DNA of 64,000 bases from an uncultured Bacteroides sp. (GCA_949289295.1 CASENM010000018.1:95019-159018), one strand, 5' to 3'; positions 36,526-46,875 are shown, counted from the stretch's first letter. Made by a program: numbers and translations. The notes: generated from the letters alone by a model not told the origin.

Positions 36526-37092
36526 ATGAGCAAACTGATTATTTTCTCGGCTCCGTCGGGTTCAGGCAAATCGACCATCATCAATTATCTGCTGAAACAG
36601 GACCTGAATCTGGCGTTCTCCATTTCCGCCACCAGCCGCCCGCCACGAGGCACGGAACAAAACGGAGTGGAATATTTCTTCCTCTCACCAGAAGAGTTCA
36701 GACAACGCATTGACAACAATGAGTTTCTGGAATACGAGGAAGTATATAAAGACCGCTTCTATGGCACCCTCAAATCTCAAGTGGAAAAGCAACTGGATGC
36801 CGGACAAAACGTCATCTTCGATGTCGATGTAGTAGGTGGATGCAACATCAAAAAATTCTACGGAAACCGGGCCTTGTCGGTCTTCATCCAGCCCCCGTCA
36901 ATCGAAGAATTGCGCAAACGCCTTACAGGCAGAGGCACTGACACTCCGGAAGTCATCGAGAGCCGCGTAGCCAAAGCACAGTTCGAACTGGGATATGCAG
37001 ACAAGTTCGATGTACGCATTGTCAACGACAATCTGGAACAAGCCGAGGCAGAAGCATTGAAAATCATCTCTGAATTTATCAACCGCCAATAA
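36526..37092 (+). CDS. gmk: Guanylate kinase
   Basis: A 188-residue enzyme phosphorylating GMP to GDP with ATP. It has the P-loop [12 protein letters not shown] at residues 8-19, [18 protein letters not shown] for GMP binding, and the lid region [16 protein letters not shown]. Length and motifs are standard. It follows yicC, as in many bacteria. Confidence 0.97.
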   Translation: MSKLIIFSAPSGSGKSTIINYLLKQDLNLAFSISATSRPPRGTEQNGVEYFFLSPEEFRQRIDNNEFLEYEEVYKDRFYGTLKSQVEKQLDAGQNVIFDVDVVGGCNIKKFYGNRALSVFIQPPSIEELRKRLTGRGTDTPEVIESRVAKAQFELGYADKFDVRIVNDNLEQAEAEALKIISEFINRQ

Positions 37093-37098
37093 ACCTGT

Positions 37099-37287
37099 AT
37101 GAAGACCAAAAACCCCAAGAAAGTAATGCGCATACTCACTATACTCTGCATCTTTATCGGCCTCGCAGCCGTAGCAGTGGGTGTAGTGGCCACTTATATG
37201 GAAGAATATATTATTGCCGTAGCCATGCTGCTGGTTGCCGTATGGCAAATCTTCAACTTCCGACAATGGAAAAAGACACTAAAATAA
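37099..37287 (+). CDS. Small two-helix membrane protein
   Basis: A 62-residue protein with a basic N-terminus and two membrane segments (about 10-32 and 36-52), ending in basic residues. It starts 6 nt after gmk and overlaps the nadD start by 22 nt in another frame, which supports real, coupled translation. No family is recognised. Confidence 0.7.
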   Translation: MKTKNPKKVMRILTILCIFIGLAAVAVGVVATYMEEYIIAVAMLLVAVWQIFNFRQWKKTLK

Positions 37288-37856
37288 GAACCGGCATATT
37301 CGGAGGCACATTCAACCCGATTCATATTGGACATCTGGCACTGGCCAACTATCTGTGTGAATATGGAGAAGTTGATGAAGTGTGGTTCATGGTGTCGCCC
37401 TTGAACCCGTTCAAGCGGAACGACACGTTACTTGACGACCATATCCGCCTGAAAATGGTGGAAGCGGCCACAAAAGACTATCCACACTTCTCCGCTTCTG
37501 ACTTTGAGTTCAGACTTCCCAAACCATCCTATACCGTTACAACCCTCAACCGTCTGACGGAAAACTATCCGGAACGGGAATTTTATCTCATCATCGGTGC
37601 TGACAACTGGTCGGCATTCGAGCGGTGGAAATCACCGGAAGAGATTATCAACCGCTATCACGTGTTGGTTTATCCAAGAAAAGGATTCCCGCTTTCCCAG
37701 AAAACGTTCCCCCCACATGTACGGCCGGTAGACACTCCCCTTCTGGAAATTAGCTCGACTTTTATCCGTCATGCCATTCATGAAGGAAAAGACATCCGCT
37801 ATTTCCTTCACCCGGAAGTGTTTCGGATTATTCAGGAAAAGAATCTATACAAATAA
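37266..37856 (+). CDS. nadD: Nicotinate-nucleotide adenylyltransferase
   Basis: A 196-residue NAD-biosynthesis enzyme adenylating nicotinate mononucleotide. [15 protein letters not shown] near the N-terminus and [10 protein letters not shown] near the C-terminus are the nucleotidyltransferase signatures. The start at MEKDTKIR lies inside the small membrane protein gene; an ATG 8 codons earlier is less likely. A weak hairpin (37858-37876) separates it from the convergent phosphoesterase gene. Confidence 0.95.
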   Translation: MEKDTKIRTGIFGGTFNPIHIGHLALANYLCEYGEVDEVWFMVSPLNPFKRNDTLLDDHIRLKMVEAATKDYPHFSASDFEFRLPKPSYTVTTLNRLTENYPEREFYLIIGADNWSAFERWKSPEEIINRYHVLVYPRKGFPLSQKTFPPHVRPVDTPLLEISSTFIRHAIHEGKDIRYFLHPEVFRIIQEKNLYK

Positions 37857-37866
37857 CAGCCTGGAA

Positions 37867-38712
37867 TCAAGGCTGGCCGCAACGATGCAACACCACCAGC
37901 ACCACTTCGCTGGGTGTAAACAGACGGATATCCCGGCGAGATGTCCCCAAGCCATTGCTGATAATTACCGGAATGCCTTGACTGTTATGTTTCAGTCCCG
38001 TCAGAAAACGGTTGCCATACTTCGAGAAATGCGCAGGAGTCCATCGCCTGAACAAACTGACCTGCCCTCCATGCGTATGCCCTGCTAATGCCAAATCCGT
38101 ATTTGACACATCTACATCTTCTACATAATCAGGAGTATGAGTCAGCATTATCACAAAATCTTCCGGTTTGAGTGATAAAGTGGGAGACACCCCGTTGCGC
38201 TTCAAGTCGAACGGATTACGGATGCCACATATCAGAATAAATTCTTTCCCTCTCCAAAGCGTATCAACTTTATGTTCCAACAGGTGTACTCCCGTATGCG
38301 ACATCGCCCGACGGACTAACGTATCAGCTTCTCCCCGTTCGTGATTCCCCATCACCGCATACGTACCATAAGGGGTATGCACCTTTTCCAGTGCCGAAAA
38401 AAGAATTTCCATATCACCCCCTTCACGTCCCCGGTAGTCTCCGCCCAACAGCAAGACATCTGCTTCCATCGCTTGCAGCGCACGTATCGCTCCCGACAAT
38501 CGTTTGGATGTGAAACGGCTTTCATAATGGAAATCCGTAGCAAAAGCTACACGGAACCCGTCAAATGAATCCGGCAAATGTTCACTGTAGAAATCATACT
38601 TCTTGATACGCCCCACCCCCTTATACCTAGAGAAAGAGGCTGTGGCGCAAGATGTGAACAGAAAAGCTGTCAAGAGTAAAAAAAGGGAATAACCCGCAAT
38701 AATCTTTTTCAT
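37867..38712 (-). CDS. Calcineurin-like metallophosphoesterase lipoprotein
   Basis: A 281-residue phosphoesterase with lipobox FTSC and all metal motifs: ATDFHYE, LLGGDYRGR, VMGNHERGE and GHTHGGQ. It resembles the YaeI/YkuE group of membrane-linked phosphodiesterases. The lipid anchor puts it outside the cytoplasm. The start is at MKKIIAGYS; 12 further upstream codons lack signal-peptide character. The substrate is unknown. Confidence 0.88.
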   Translation of the reverse strand: MKKIIAGYSLFLLLTAFLFTSCATASFSRYKGVGRIKKYDFYSEHLPDSFDGFRVAFATDFHYESRFTSKRLSGAIRALQAMEADVLLLGGDYRGREGGDMEILFSALEKVHTPYGTYAVMGNHERGEADTLVRRAMSHTGVHLLEHKVDTLWRGKEFILICGIRNPFDLKRNGVSPTLSLKPEDFVIMLTHTPDYVEDVDVSNTDLALAGHTHGGQVSLFRRWTPAHFSKYGNRFLTGLKHNSQGIPVIISNGLGTSRRDIRLFTPSEVVLVVLHRCGQP

Positions 38713-38936
38713 CGTCTCCCACTTTTTGAACAATGCGAAAATAATCAATAATCCTGAAAAACGGCTTTGGAGCCTGTTTTAATTTTATCCGGCTTATTTT
38801 AAAAGGATGCGCGGACTTTCTGACGAATAGAACCCGGAAAAGAGACCGAAGACAAGTTCCTCATAAAATCAAGATGTCAGATTCACTGAAATAAATGAAA
38901 TTGACCACCGACGAACATTCGTTCTCTTTTTTTATG

Positions 38937-38944
38937 TAACTTTG
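38937..38944 (+). promoter_or_regulatory. Promoter -7 octamer for menA
   Basis: TAACTTTG, 29 nt before ATG 38974 (17 nt before the alternative ATG 38962). Confidence 0.6.
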
Positions 38945-38973
38945 CAAAGGTTCACAAACCAATGACACCAACA

Positions 38974-39852
38974 ATGAAAACAATAGAAACAAATTCACTA
39001 CACGCATGGATATTGGCCGCACGCCCGAAGACGTTGACCGCGGCAGCCATTCCGGTCATGACAGGATGTGCGCTGGCCTATATTTACGGACACTTCCAGG
39101 CTGTTCCGGCTATCCTGTGCTTTCTTTTTGCCTTCCTGATGCAAATAGATTCTAATCTTATCAATGACCTATATGATTTTCTAAAAGGGAGTGACCGTGA
39201 AGACCGACTCGGCCCAGAGCGGGCTTGCGCACAAGGATGGATTACAGTAAAAGCCATGAAAACAGGTATCTGCATCACGACTTTACTGGCTGCAATGACC
39301 GGTCTCTGCCTGTTACGTTATGGAGGATGGGAACTGATACTCGTAGGTATGGCCTGTATTGTGTTTGCTTTCCTTTACACTTTTTTGGCTTATAAGGGAT
39401 GGGGAGACGTATTGGTTCTGATATTTTTCGGTTTTATCCCTGTAGGATGCACTTATTATATAATGGCTCATAACTGGAATACAGCAGTAACCATGGGATC
39501 ACTTGCCTGCGGACTTATCATTGACACCCTGCTGATGGTAAACAATTTCCGTGACCGCCAACAAGACGCTATCAGTGGGAAACGTACACTGGTTGTCCGT
39601 TTTGGTTCACGCATCGGTCTTATCCTCTATTTCAGCCTTGGACTAGTGGCCTGTTGGTGCTGTTTTTATTTTGTCACGCTCGGAAAAATCTTCGCTGCAT
39701 TGCTCCCTCAATTCTATCTGCTTATGCATATTTTCACAACCATCAAAATGGCAAAGATAAATCACGGAAAAGAGCTGAACCGTATTCTGGGTGAAACATC
39801 AAGAAACATGTTCATTTTCGGACTGTTGCTCACCATCGGACTAATCCTGTAA
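38974..39852 (+). CDS. menA: 1,4-dihydroxy-2-naphthoate polyprenyltransferase
   Basis: A 292-residue UbiA-family membrane enzyme joining a polyprenyl chain to DHNA in menaquinone synthesis. It starts with AARPKTLTAAAIPVM and has two Asp-rich motifs, LINDLYDFLKGSDRED and NNFRDRQQDAISGKRT, plus eight or nine membrane segments. The start at the second ATG fits the promoter spacing; the first adds 4 residues. A GNAT gene follows after 16 nt. Confidence 0.93.
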   Translation: MKTIETNSLHAWILAARPKTLTAAAIPVMTGCALAYIYGHFQAVPAILCFLFAFLMQIDSNLINDLYDFLKGSDREDRLGPERACAQGWITVKAMKTGICITTLLAAMTGLCLLRYGGWELILVGMACIVFAFLYTFLAYKGWGDVLVLIFFGFIPVGCTYYIMAHNWNTAVTMGSLACGLIIDTLLMVNNFRDRQQDAISGKRTLVVRFGSRIGLILYFSLGLVACWCCFYFVTLGKIFAALLPQFYLLMHIFTTIKMAKINHGKELNRILGETSRNMFIFGLLLTIGLIL

Positions 39853-39868
39853 CCTATTAACTTCACAC

Positions 39869-40357
39869 ATGATACGACCTGTAAAACTTGAAGATGCCGC
39901 CTCCATTACGGCCATCTACAACAAATATATCAAAGAGACCACCGCCACTTTTGAGCTGGAGCCAGTTGATGAGACTGAAATGAAAGAACGAATCCGGCTA
40001 ATCAACCGACACTACCCCTATCTAGTATATGAATACAACAATGAAGTTATCGGTTATTGCTATGCACACACCTGGAAGGAAAAAGCCGCCTACATCCGAA
40101 CAGCGGAAACAACAGTTTATCTGCATCCCTCCTACACAAGAAAAGGAATTGGATATGCGCTGATGGAAGCATTGATAAAGGCATGTAAAGAAACGGGAAT
40201 CCACACTCTGATAGCGTGTATTACAGAAGGAAACGAAGCGAGCATCTCCATGCACAAAAAACTAGGGTTCAAGCAAGTATCCGGTTTTCAGGAAGTCGGT
40301 TACAAATTCGGACAATGGCTGGGAATTACAGATTATGAACTGATTCTCTCCGAATGA
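39869..40357 (+). CDS. GNAT N-acetyltransferase (phosphinothricin acetyltransferase-like)
   Basis: A 162-residue acetyl-CoA-dependent transferase. The N-terminal IRPVKLEDAASITAIYNKYI, the acetyl-CoA loop HPSYTRKGIGYALME and MHKKLGFKQVSGFQEVGYKFGQW match the PAT/YwnH branch, which acetylates methionine sulfoximine-like compounds or other small amines. It is cotranscribed with menA; no functional link is obvious. Confidence 0.88.
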   Translation: MIRPVKLEDAASITAIYNKYIKETTATFELEPVDETEMKERIRLINRHYPYLVYEYNNEVIGYCYAHTWKEKAAYIRTAETTVYLHPSYTRKGIGYALMEALIKACKETGIHTLIACITEGNEASISMHKKLGFKQVSGFQEVGYKFGQWLGITDYELILSE

Positions 40358-40396
40358 CAGAGTCTGTCTCTATCCTGATTAATCCACTGAATAGAA

Positions 40397-42496
40397 TCAA
40401 GAAATTACAGCCCAGTTTACATTCTTTTTCCGCAATTCTTTCAACCGCCTCCACACTACAGCATTTTCCGGACATTCCCCGTTAGGGTCTGACTCAAGCA
40501 GCTTTTCCGCAATTCCCCTCACATACTGCAACAATTGCCCGTCTTTCGTTATATCTGCTATTTTCAGGTCAAAAGCCACTCCACTTTGCTGGGTTCCCTC
40601 CAAATCACCAGGGCCTCTGAGCTTCAAATCAGCCTCAGCTATTTCAAAGCCATCATTCGTCTGTACCATAATTTCTATACGCTTACGGGTATCCTCGGTC
40701 AGCTTATAACCTGTCACGAGAATACAGTATGACTGGTCAGCCCCACGTCCTACCCGTCCCCGCAACTGATGAAGCTGGGACAACCCGAAACGTTCGGCAT
40801 TCTCTATCACCATCACAGATGCATTCGGAACATTCACACCCACTTCTATTACAGTAGTGGCCACCATGATTTGAGTTTCGTTCCGTAAAAAACGTTGCAT
40901 CTCCTCCTCTTTCTCAGCAGCCTTCATCTTACCGTGCACTTTACTTACTTCATATTCCGGAAATGCTTCACGTATGTGCATATAACCGTCTTCCAGATTC
41001 TTGATATCCATTTTCTCACTCTCTTGAATCAACGGATATACCACATATACCTGTCGCCCTTCCTGTATCTGCCGGCGCATAAAAGCATACATGCTTGCTC
41101 TACGGTTGTCAAACTGATGGATTGTCTGTATCGGTTTCCTTCCTGGAGGAAGCTCGTCGATGACCGACACATCAAGATCCCCATAAAGAGTCATGGCTAA
41201 AGTACGTGGAATAGGTGTGGCAGTCATTACCAGCACATGAGGAGGAGTGGCATTCTTGGCCCACAACTTGGCACGCTGCGCCACGCCGAAACGATGCTGC
41301 TCGTCTATCACTACCAGACCGAGAGAAGAAAAACCGACCGTATCTTCAATCACGGCATGAGTACCCACCAGAATATCCACATCTCCGACAAGCAAATCCC
41401 GCAGAATTCTCTCCCTCCGCTTACCTTTTATGCTTCCCGTCAACAGCTCCACCCGTACATCCATCCCTTCCAGAAGCCGGATAAGTGTCTCATAATGTTG
41501 GGTGGCCAATATCTCGGTAGGAGCCATCATACAAGCCTGATAGCCGTTGTCAAGCGCAATCAGCATAGTCATCAAAGCGACCAGCGTCTTTCCACTCCCT
41601 ACATCTCCTTGAAGCAGACGATTCATCTGCCTTCCACTTCCCATATCACGGCGCATCTCTTTGATAACCCTCTTTTGTGCACCTGTCAGTTCAAAAGGAA
41701 GATGCCGGGAATAAAACGTATTGAAAATCTCTCCAACCTTACCGAAAACCAAACCACGGAATTTATTTCTCCTCTCTTTCGTGTAACGGAGAATGTTCAG
41801 CTGCACATAAAAAAGTTCCTCAAACTTTAAACGATAGCGTGCTTTGCGGAGAAGCTCCGGATTCAGGGGAAAATGAATATGATGAAGAGCTTCGGTCAAA
41901 GACAGCAGATGATAGGTTTTCACCATTGAAGGGCTGAGAGTTTCATCCAGCATTTCGTGCTGCAAAACCATGAAAAGATTTTTCATCAGCTTCTCGACCG
42001 CATGCGAATTGAGATTATGCCGTTTCATCTTTTCTGTAGTGTTATAATACGGCTCAAGCCCCATCTCACTCAATTTCAACTCGCCCGAAGGATCTATATC
42101 CGGGTGTGCCACATTAATCCGCCCGTTAAAGACTGTCGGTTTGCCAAATACAATATACTCTTCATGAGCCTTGATTTTCCCCTCTATGTATTTCAGACCT
42201 TGAAACCACACCAGATCTATCACCCCGGTACCGTCAGTGAAATGTCCCACAAGTCTCCGCTGTCGTCCCTCACCGAACGCTTCAAAACTAAGGATTCTGC
42301 CCCGCAACTGAATATAAGGCATATTCCCATCGATTTCGCGAATCTGATACAGCCGGCTACGGTCTACATACTTATACGGGAAATAATACAACAAGTCCTT
42401 GAAGGAATAGATATTCAGTTCCTTATTCAGGATAGACGCACGTTGCGGACCTACACCCTGCAAATATTTTATGTCACGTGTCGACAAGTCAATCAT
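40397..42496 (-). CDS. recG: ATP-dependent DNA helicase RecG
   Basis: A 699-residue branch-migration helicase that remodels stalled forks. It has an N-terminal wedge/OB domain (about 15-170), Walker A LLQGDVGSGKTLVAL, the DEQH box in VVIDEQHRFG, motif III VMTATPIPRTLA, and motif VI QLRGRVGRG. The start overlaps the ispD stop by 1 nt (TGATG). Confidence 0.97.
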   Translation of the reverse strand: MIDLSTRDIKYLQGVGPQRASILNKELNIYSFKDLLYYFPYKYVDRSRLYQIREIDGNMPYIQLRGRILSFEAFGEGRQRRLVGHFTDGTGVIDLVWFQGLKYIEGKIKAHEEYIVFGKPTVFNGRINVAHPDIDPSGELKLSEMGLEPYYNTTEKMKRHNLNSHAVEKLMKNLFMVLQHEMLDETLSPSMVKTYHLLSLTEALHHIHFPLNPELLRKARYRLKFEELFYVQLNILRYTKERRNKFRGLVFGKVGEIFNTFYSRHLPFELTGAQKRVIKEMRRDMGSGRQMNRLLQGDVGSGKTLVALMTMLIALDNGYQACMMAPTEILATQHYETLIRLLEGMDVRVELLTGSIKGKRRERILRDLLVGDVDILVGTHAVIEDTVGFSSLGLVVIDEQHRFGVAQRAKLWAKNATPPHVLVMTATPIPRTLAMTLYGDLDVSVIDELPPGRKPIQTIHQFDNRRASMYAFMRRQIQEGRQVYVVYPLIQESEKMDIKNLEDGYMHIREAFPEYEVSKVHGKMKAAEKEEEMQRFLRNETQIMVATTVIEVGVNVPNASVMVIENAERFGLSQLHQLRGRVGRGADQSYCILVTGYKLTEDTRKRIEIMVQTNDGFEIAEADLKLRGPGDLEGTQQSGVAFDLKIADITKDGQLLQYVRGIAEKLLESDPNGECPENAVVWRRLKELRKKNVNWAVIS

Positions 42497-43167
42497 CAGC
42501 CTTCAATCAGCGCTTCTGCTATCTTCAAATCAAACGGAGTTGTCAGCTTGATGTTTTCCCGGTTTCCCGGAACCAGACTTACCGAATGTCCCAAGGCCTC
42601 CACTACAGAAGCATCATCCGTAAACTCCGGTACATAATCTTGAGAATATGCCCGTTTCAAGAGTTCTACAGTAAACACCTGCGGAGTCTGCACCAGCTTA
42701 TACTCATTCCGGGGAACTGTCTGACTGCCCCCCTCAGGCAACAAATGCCGGACAGTTTCCACCACATCTACAACTGGTATCACCGCCTCTGCCTCCTCCG
42801 CCCGTGCATAACACTCCCTGATTACCTCCGATGCGACAAAGGGACGCACACCATCATGCACGCCGACCACCCCTTCCCCCTCAGGAATCAAGGCCAATCC
42901 GTTTTTTACAGAATAGAAACGTGTCTCTCCACCCGAAGCCACCGCATGTGGAACAGCAAAGGCATATTCGTGACAAAGATGCTTCCAGTAGGACTGTTGT
43001 TCCTCCGGAAGCACCACGACAAATTTCATTTCATTACAACAAGAGGAAAAAGTTTCCAACGTACGCATCAGCACCGGTTTCCCTTTTATGGGAAGGAACT
43101 GTTTGGGGACAGCTCCCCCCATACGCAATCCTTTCCCTCCTGCCACTACAATCAGATATTTCTCCAT
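42496..43167 (-). CDS. ispD: 2-C-methyl-D-erythritol 4-phosphate cytidylyltransferase
   Basis: A 223-residue MEP-pathway enzyme forming CDP-ME from MEP and CTP. It has the CTP-binding [16 protein letters not shown] near residues 9-24, [11 protein letters not shown], and the C-terminal [16 protein letters not shown]-like block. Its start overlaps the DJ-1 gene stop by 1 nt and recG follows, so all three are coupled. dxr of the same pathway is encoded at 27602. Confidence 0.96.
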   Translation of the reverse strand: MEKYLIVVAGGKGLRMGGAVPKQFLPIKGKPVLMRTLETFSSCCNEMKFVVVLPEEQQSYWKHLCHEYAFAVPHAVASGGETRFYSVKNGLALIPEGEGVVGVHDGVRPFVASEVIRECYARAEEAEAVIPVVDVVETVRHLLPEGGSQTVPRNEYKLVQTPQVFTVELLKRAYSQDYVPEFTDDASVVEALGHSVSLVPGNRENIKLTTPFDLKIAEALIEG

Positions 43168-43715
43168 CAGACAAACAACATTCCTGCTCTGACTTCCTGT
43201 ACTTTATCTGCGCCCGCCAATTCTTCCAGCAAAGCGAAACCAAAATCAGCTGCAGCAGCCGGTCCCTTGCCCAAGATAAAGTTGTCACATTTTTCCACCA
43301 TATTTCCTGTGTATTCCGCACCTTCCAGATATTTGTCAAAGCCCGGATAGCAGGTAGCTTTCTTTCCTTCCAGCAGGCCACGGCGTCCATACACCATCGG
43401 AGCAGCACAGATGGCAGCCAACGGTTTGCCGGCCGAGGCAAAGCTCATGATCAGTTTCTCGAGTCCGGCATGTGCGTCCAGATTAGTTGCTCCAGGCAGT
43501 CCGCCGGGCAACACAATCATTTCTACATCTTCCTCCTTCAAGTCTTCAAACAACATATCAGCAACTACCGGCACTGAATGAGCTCCCTTCACCGCCATAT
43601 CGCCAGTCACCGATACAGTCTTTACATTCACTCCACCACGACGCATGATATCCAACGGCAACAATGCTTCTGTTTCCTCGAAACCTTCAGCCAAAAAAAC
43701 ACAAACAGCTTTCAT
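43167..43715 (-). CDS. DJ-1/PfpI family protein
   Basis: A 182-residue protein of the DJ-1/ThiJ/YajL group. The reactive Cys stands in the nucleophile elbow [11 protein letters not shown], with the conserved Glu in [11 protein letters not shown]. Members are linked to protein deglycation or oxidative-stress defence; the activity is debated. The start at MKAVCVFL is preferred over an ATG 9 codons earlier. It lies 71 nt after tonB. Confidence 0.92.
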   Translation of the reverse strand: MKAVCVFLAEGFEETEALLPLDIMRRGGVNVKTVSVTGDMAVKGAHSVPVVADMLFEDLKEEDVEMIVLPGGLPGATNLDAHAGLEKLIMSFASAGKPLAAICAAPMVYGRRGLLEGKKATCYPGFDKYLEGAEYTGNMVEKCDNFILGKGPAAAADFGFALLEELAGADKVQEVRAGMLFV

Positions 43716-43786
43716 ATTCTCATTATTTAATTGATTAAACATGCAAGTTTCCGGAAAGACCCAGCCAATCCGTCCACTTCATTTTT

Positions 43787-44602
43787 TCATTTCAGCTTAA
43801 AATAATACGTAATAGTACCGCTCTGATTATCCACTCCGGCTATTTCATTGAACCTTGCCTTCTGGGCAGCCTCCAACGCCGCTTTCCGCAAAGCGGGATT
43901 CACCGTATTGGTCCGCTTGTTTATACTGGCCCGGATGACTCTCCCGGCCGGATTCACGACGATGGTAACCACCACACGACCTTCATCCTGCACATTATAC
44001 ACTGGAACGGGCAGTGAACCGGTCCCCAACGAACGGCCCTGCAAATCATATACACCGATACCTCCCACACCCGAACTTTTTCCTTCGCTGCTGTTTCCGG
44101 TGGCACTGCCCTGGCTGTCCGGTCCGCCGCCTTCACCGGCGGTTTCCATCTTGGAACCTTTACCGAACGCTCCGGCAATTTTACTGGCAGCTGCCTCTGC
44201 GGCAATCCGTTCAGCCTCCGCCCGTTTTTCGGCTTCGCTCTTTTCTTCCGGTTTTTCCACCGCTTCCGCCTTCGTAACAACCGGACTTGTCTCTTCCTCC
44301 CTGGCAGGTTGCTTTTCCACCTGCATGGGCGACTCTTCTTCCTGCGAAATCATCGGCTCTTCCGCCACAACTTCTTCCGCCGGGGTCTCAGGCAGAGGTT
44401 CCACATCCACCTCCGTCAGCGTATAGGCTTCCTCTCCGCCTCCACCCGACACCGCATCACCAAGCATAACAGGCACGCCTCCCTCCTCCTGCTCTTCGGG
44501 AACGGAAAGTGTCAATAAAAAGAGCAACGCCACCGCCAGAAGGTGGAGCACCGCCGTACATACGATTCCTGTTATCTTACTTTTTTTCATTCTTCCGGTC
44601 AA
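43787..44602 (-). CDS. TonB-like energy transducer (first cluster)
   Basis: A 271-residue protein: an N-terminal membrane anchor (about 10-30), a long Glu/Pro-rich periplasmic stretch with an Ala/Glu/Lys-rich helical part (about 95-145), a Gly/Ser-rich spacer and a C-terminal TonB domain (about 200-271; VVVTIVVNPAGRVIRASI). The start overlaps the exbD stop by 4 nt (ATGA), which supports the chosen ATG. It forms exbB-exbD-tonB with the two upstream genes. The design also resembles TolA, so a Tol-like role is possible. Confidence 0.87.
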   Translation of the reverse strand: MTGRMKKSKITGIVCTAVLHLLAVALLFLLTLSVPEEQEEGGVPVMLGDAVSGGGGEEAYTLTEVDVEPLPETPAEEVVAEEPMISQEEESPMQVEKQPAREEETSPVVTKAEAVEKPEEKSEAEKRAEAERIAAEAAASKIAGAFGKGSKMETAGEGGGPDSQGSATGNSSEGKSSGVGGIGVYDLQGRSLGTGSLPVPVYNVQDEGRVVVTIVVNPAGRVIRASINKRTNTVNPALRKAALEAAQKARFNEIAGVDNQSGTITYYFKLK

Positions 44603-45018
44603 TTTCCCTTATCCGGCCTACGTGTGGCCAATACCATCTTAAAATGATTCTCGTTCGCAATGTTCAACACACGTACAATTTCCCTGTACGGTATCGACTC
44701 ATCCGCATAAAGAGCTACATACATTTCAGGCTCTTTCTGCGCACACTCCTGCAAAAATGCCGTCAGCTCATCAACATCGAGAGGCATCTCGTCTTCATTT
44801 CCGAACGCTCCATAATAATTCAGGTTCCTGTCAATGATTACGCGTGTCATCGGTTTGGCCGAAGTCTGCTCCGAACCTTGCGGCAAGAGCACCTTGATAG
44901 CGTTCGGCGAGACCATGGTTGAAGTAATCATAAAAAATATGAGCAACAGGAAAATGAGGTCCGTCATAGACGACATGTTGAACACCGGCGATATTTTTTG
45001 TCTTCTTTTCAATGACAT
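44599..45018 (-). CDS. ExbD/TolR biopolymer transport protein (first cluster)
   Basis: A 139-residue protein with one membrane segment (about 17-40) carrying the key Asp in MSSMTDLIFLLLIFFM, followed by a periplasmic domain. It works with ExbB to convert proton flow into motion of TonB. It lies 12 nt after exbB and overlaps the tonB-like gene. Confidence 0.92.
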   Translation of the reverse strand: MSLKRRQKISPVFNMSSMTDLIFLLLIFFMITSTMVSPNAIKVLLPQGSEQTSAKPMTRVIIDRNLNYYGAFGNEDEMPLDVDELTAFLQECAQKEPEMYVALYADESIPYREIVRVLNIANENHFKMVLATRRPDKGN

Positions 45019-45030
45019 ATCCGGGACATA

Positions 45031-45744
45031 TTAAGAATTAGGCTCATTCAGCAAATCCATGAAAGCCATTGTCTTGGCCTCCATCTGACCCACTACTTTA
45101 TCTATACGGTACACCAGATGATTGTAGGCAAACATTACAGCGATACCTACAATCAGACCGCCTACAGTTGTAATCATCGCCTCATAGATACCGCCGGAAA
45201 GTAAAGTGATGTCTATGTTGTTTCCGGCATTCGCCATGTTCCAGAACGCACGGACCATTCCCGTCACCGTCCCCAGGAATCCCAACATGGGCGCACCGCT
45301 CGAAATGGTAGCCATAATAGAGAGTTTGTCCTCCAGTTTCGCCACTTCAATATTGCCTGTATTTTCAATGGCCGCCTGGATGTCAGAAACAGGACGTCCC
45401 ATACGCTTGATTCCCTTCTCGATCATCCGTGCGGAAGGCGTGTTGGTCATCCGGCAATAATTGACAGCCGACTTCACATCACCCGATTTCACATAGTCGC
45501 GGATTCTGTCCATAAACAACGGATCTTCTTTCGCCGCCTTCCGGATAGTCACCGCACGCTCAAAAAAGATATAAAACGCGATGACCGACATTACAGCCAA
45601 GACAATCATAATCCAGCCCCCCTTGCAGGCCATATCCCAAAGATTCATCTGAGGATCGCCTGTGGCTACAGGCGTCAGTACCGGATTCTCACCGGCCAGC
45701 GTTTCAGCGGCGGTCTGAGCCACCGCCAGTAAAGTAAACATCAT
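45031..45744 (-). CDS. MotA/TolQ/ExbB proton channel protein (first cluster)
   Basis: A 237-residue protein with three membrane segments (about 35-58, 135-160, 180-205) and the family signature around GAPMLGFLGTVTGMVRAFWNMA. It heads exbB-exbD-tonB, probably continuing through DJ-1, ispD and recG. No clear promoter octamer was found upstream. Confidence 0.93.
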   Translation of the reverse strand: MMFTLLAVAQTAAETLAGENPVLTPVATGDPQMNLWDMACKGGWIMIVLAVMSVIAFYIFFERAVTIRKAAKEDPLFMDRIRDYVKSGDVKSAVNYCRMTNTPSARMIEKGIKRMGRPVSDIQAAIENTGNIEVAKLEDKLSIMATISSGAPMLGFLGTVTGMVRAFWNMANAGNNIDITLLSGGIYEAMITTVGGLIVGIAVMFAYNHLVYRIDKVVGQMEAKTMAFMDLLNEPNS

Positions 45745-45817
45745 AATTCAAAGACAATTTATTCTTTTAAATGGTTCAAAATACAGAACGCGCAAATCCG
45801 TTTTACACGAAAATTTA

Positions 45818-45825
45818 TATCTTTG
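45818..45825 (+). promoter_or_regulatory. Promoter -7 octamer upstream of nadK
   Basis: TATCTTTG, about 80-90 nt before the nadK start, farther than usual here, so the transcript would carry a longer leader. Confidence 0.45.
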
Positions 45826-45918
45826 CGCCAACGATATGCAAAGTTAGCAGGTTTTACGAGAAACTTGACACTATATTTCTTAAAAGATTGATAAAAGCGA
45901 CAATATATGCAACCAAAC

Positions 45919-46791
45919 ATGAAGTTCGCCCTTTTCGGCAACACCTATCAAGAACATAAATCGGCCCACATAGACAATCTCCTGAAGATATTGCGACGCA
46001 AAGAAGCGCAAATCTGTATCAGCGCGGAATTTTATTATTTTCTGAAACACCATACAAATACAGACCTGGGAGGACTTGAAATATTTGAAGGAAACGATTT
46101 TCAAGCCGACATGGCGTTAAGCATAGGAGGAGACGGAACGTTTCTGAGGGCGGCCAGCCGGGTGGGAAGCAAAGAAATACCGATTCTCGGAATCAACACC
46201 GGACGACTGGGATTTCTGGCAGCCATATCACCCGACCAGATGGAAGAGACATTCAATGAAATTTATCGGGGAATATATCTGGCGGAACCGCGGAGAGTGC
46301 TGAAACTGACCAGCAACGGGCAGGTACTGAAAGGATATCCTTATGGCCTGAACGAAATAGCTGTCCTGAAACAGGACAGCTCGTCCATGATTACCATACG
46401 GGCCTATATCAACAATGAACTGCTCAACGTCTATCGGGCCGACGGACTGATTGTGGCCACTCCCACCGGGTCTACAGGCTATTCGCTGAGTGTAGGCGGC
46501 CCCATAATGGTGCCTCAAAGCGGTACAATCAGCCTTACAGCCGTAGCTCCGCACAGTCTGAACGTACGCCCCATCGTCATTCGCGACGACTGGGAAATCA
46601 CACTTGACGTGGAAAGTCGGAGTCACAACTTCTGGGTGGCCATTGACGGACGGAGCGAAACCTGCCGTGAGGGAACCCGTCTTACCATTCGCCGCGGCGA
46701 TTATTTCATCCGCATCGTGAAACGCTGCAATCATTCATTTTTCAATACCTTGAGAGAAAAAATGATGTGGGGGGCCGACAACCGGCAATGA
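45919..46791 (+). CDS. nadK: NAD kinase
   Basis: A 290-residue enzyme phosphorylating NAD to [13 protein letters not shown] holds the catalytic Asp, followed by [11 protein letters not shown], and [16 protein letters not shown] is the second signature. The start is placed at [10 protein letters not shown]; an ATG 4 codons upstream is equally possible. It is convergent with the MFS gene, separated by a perfect hairpin. Confidence 0.96.
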   Translation: MKFALFGNTYQEHKSAHIDNLLKILRRKEAQICISAEFYYFLKHHTNTDLGGLEIFEGNDFQADMALSIGGDGTFLRAASRVGSKEIPILGINTGRLGFLAAISPDQMEETFNEIYRGIYLAEPRRVLKLTSNGQVLKGYPYGLNEIAVLKQDSSSMITIRAYINNELLNVYRADGLIVATPTGSTGYSLSVGGPIMVPQSGTISLTAVAPHSLNVRPIVIRDDWEITLDVESRSHNFWVAIDGRSETCREGTRLTIRRGDYFIRIVKRCNHSFFNTLREKMMWGADNRQ

Positions 46792-46811
46792 ACCCATTTC
46801 GTGCAAACAAT

Positions 46812-46875
46812 AAAAACGCTTCGGCGTTTCAGTCAAAACGCCGAGATGTTTTGACTGAAACGCCGAAGCGTTTTT
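46812..46875. repeat. AACGCTTCGGCGTT-family palindromic element, copy 3 (terminator-like)
   Basis: A perfect 28-bp stem (46812-46839 with 46848-46875) encloses an 8-nt loop, with T-runs on both ends. It lies between convergent nadK and MFS genes and is the cleanest member of the family. Confidence 0.9.
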
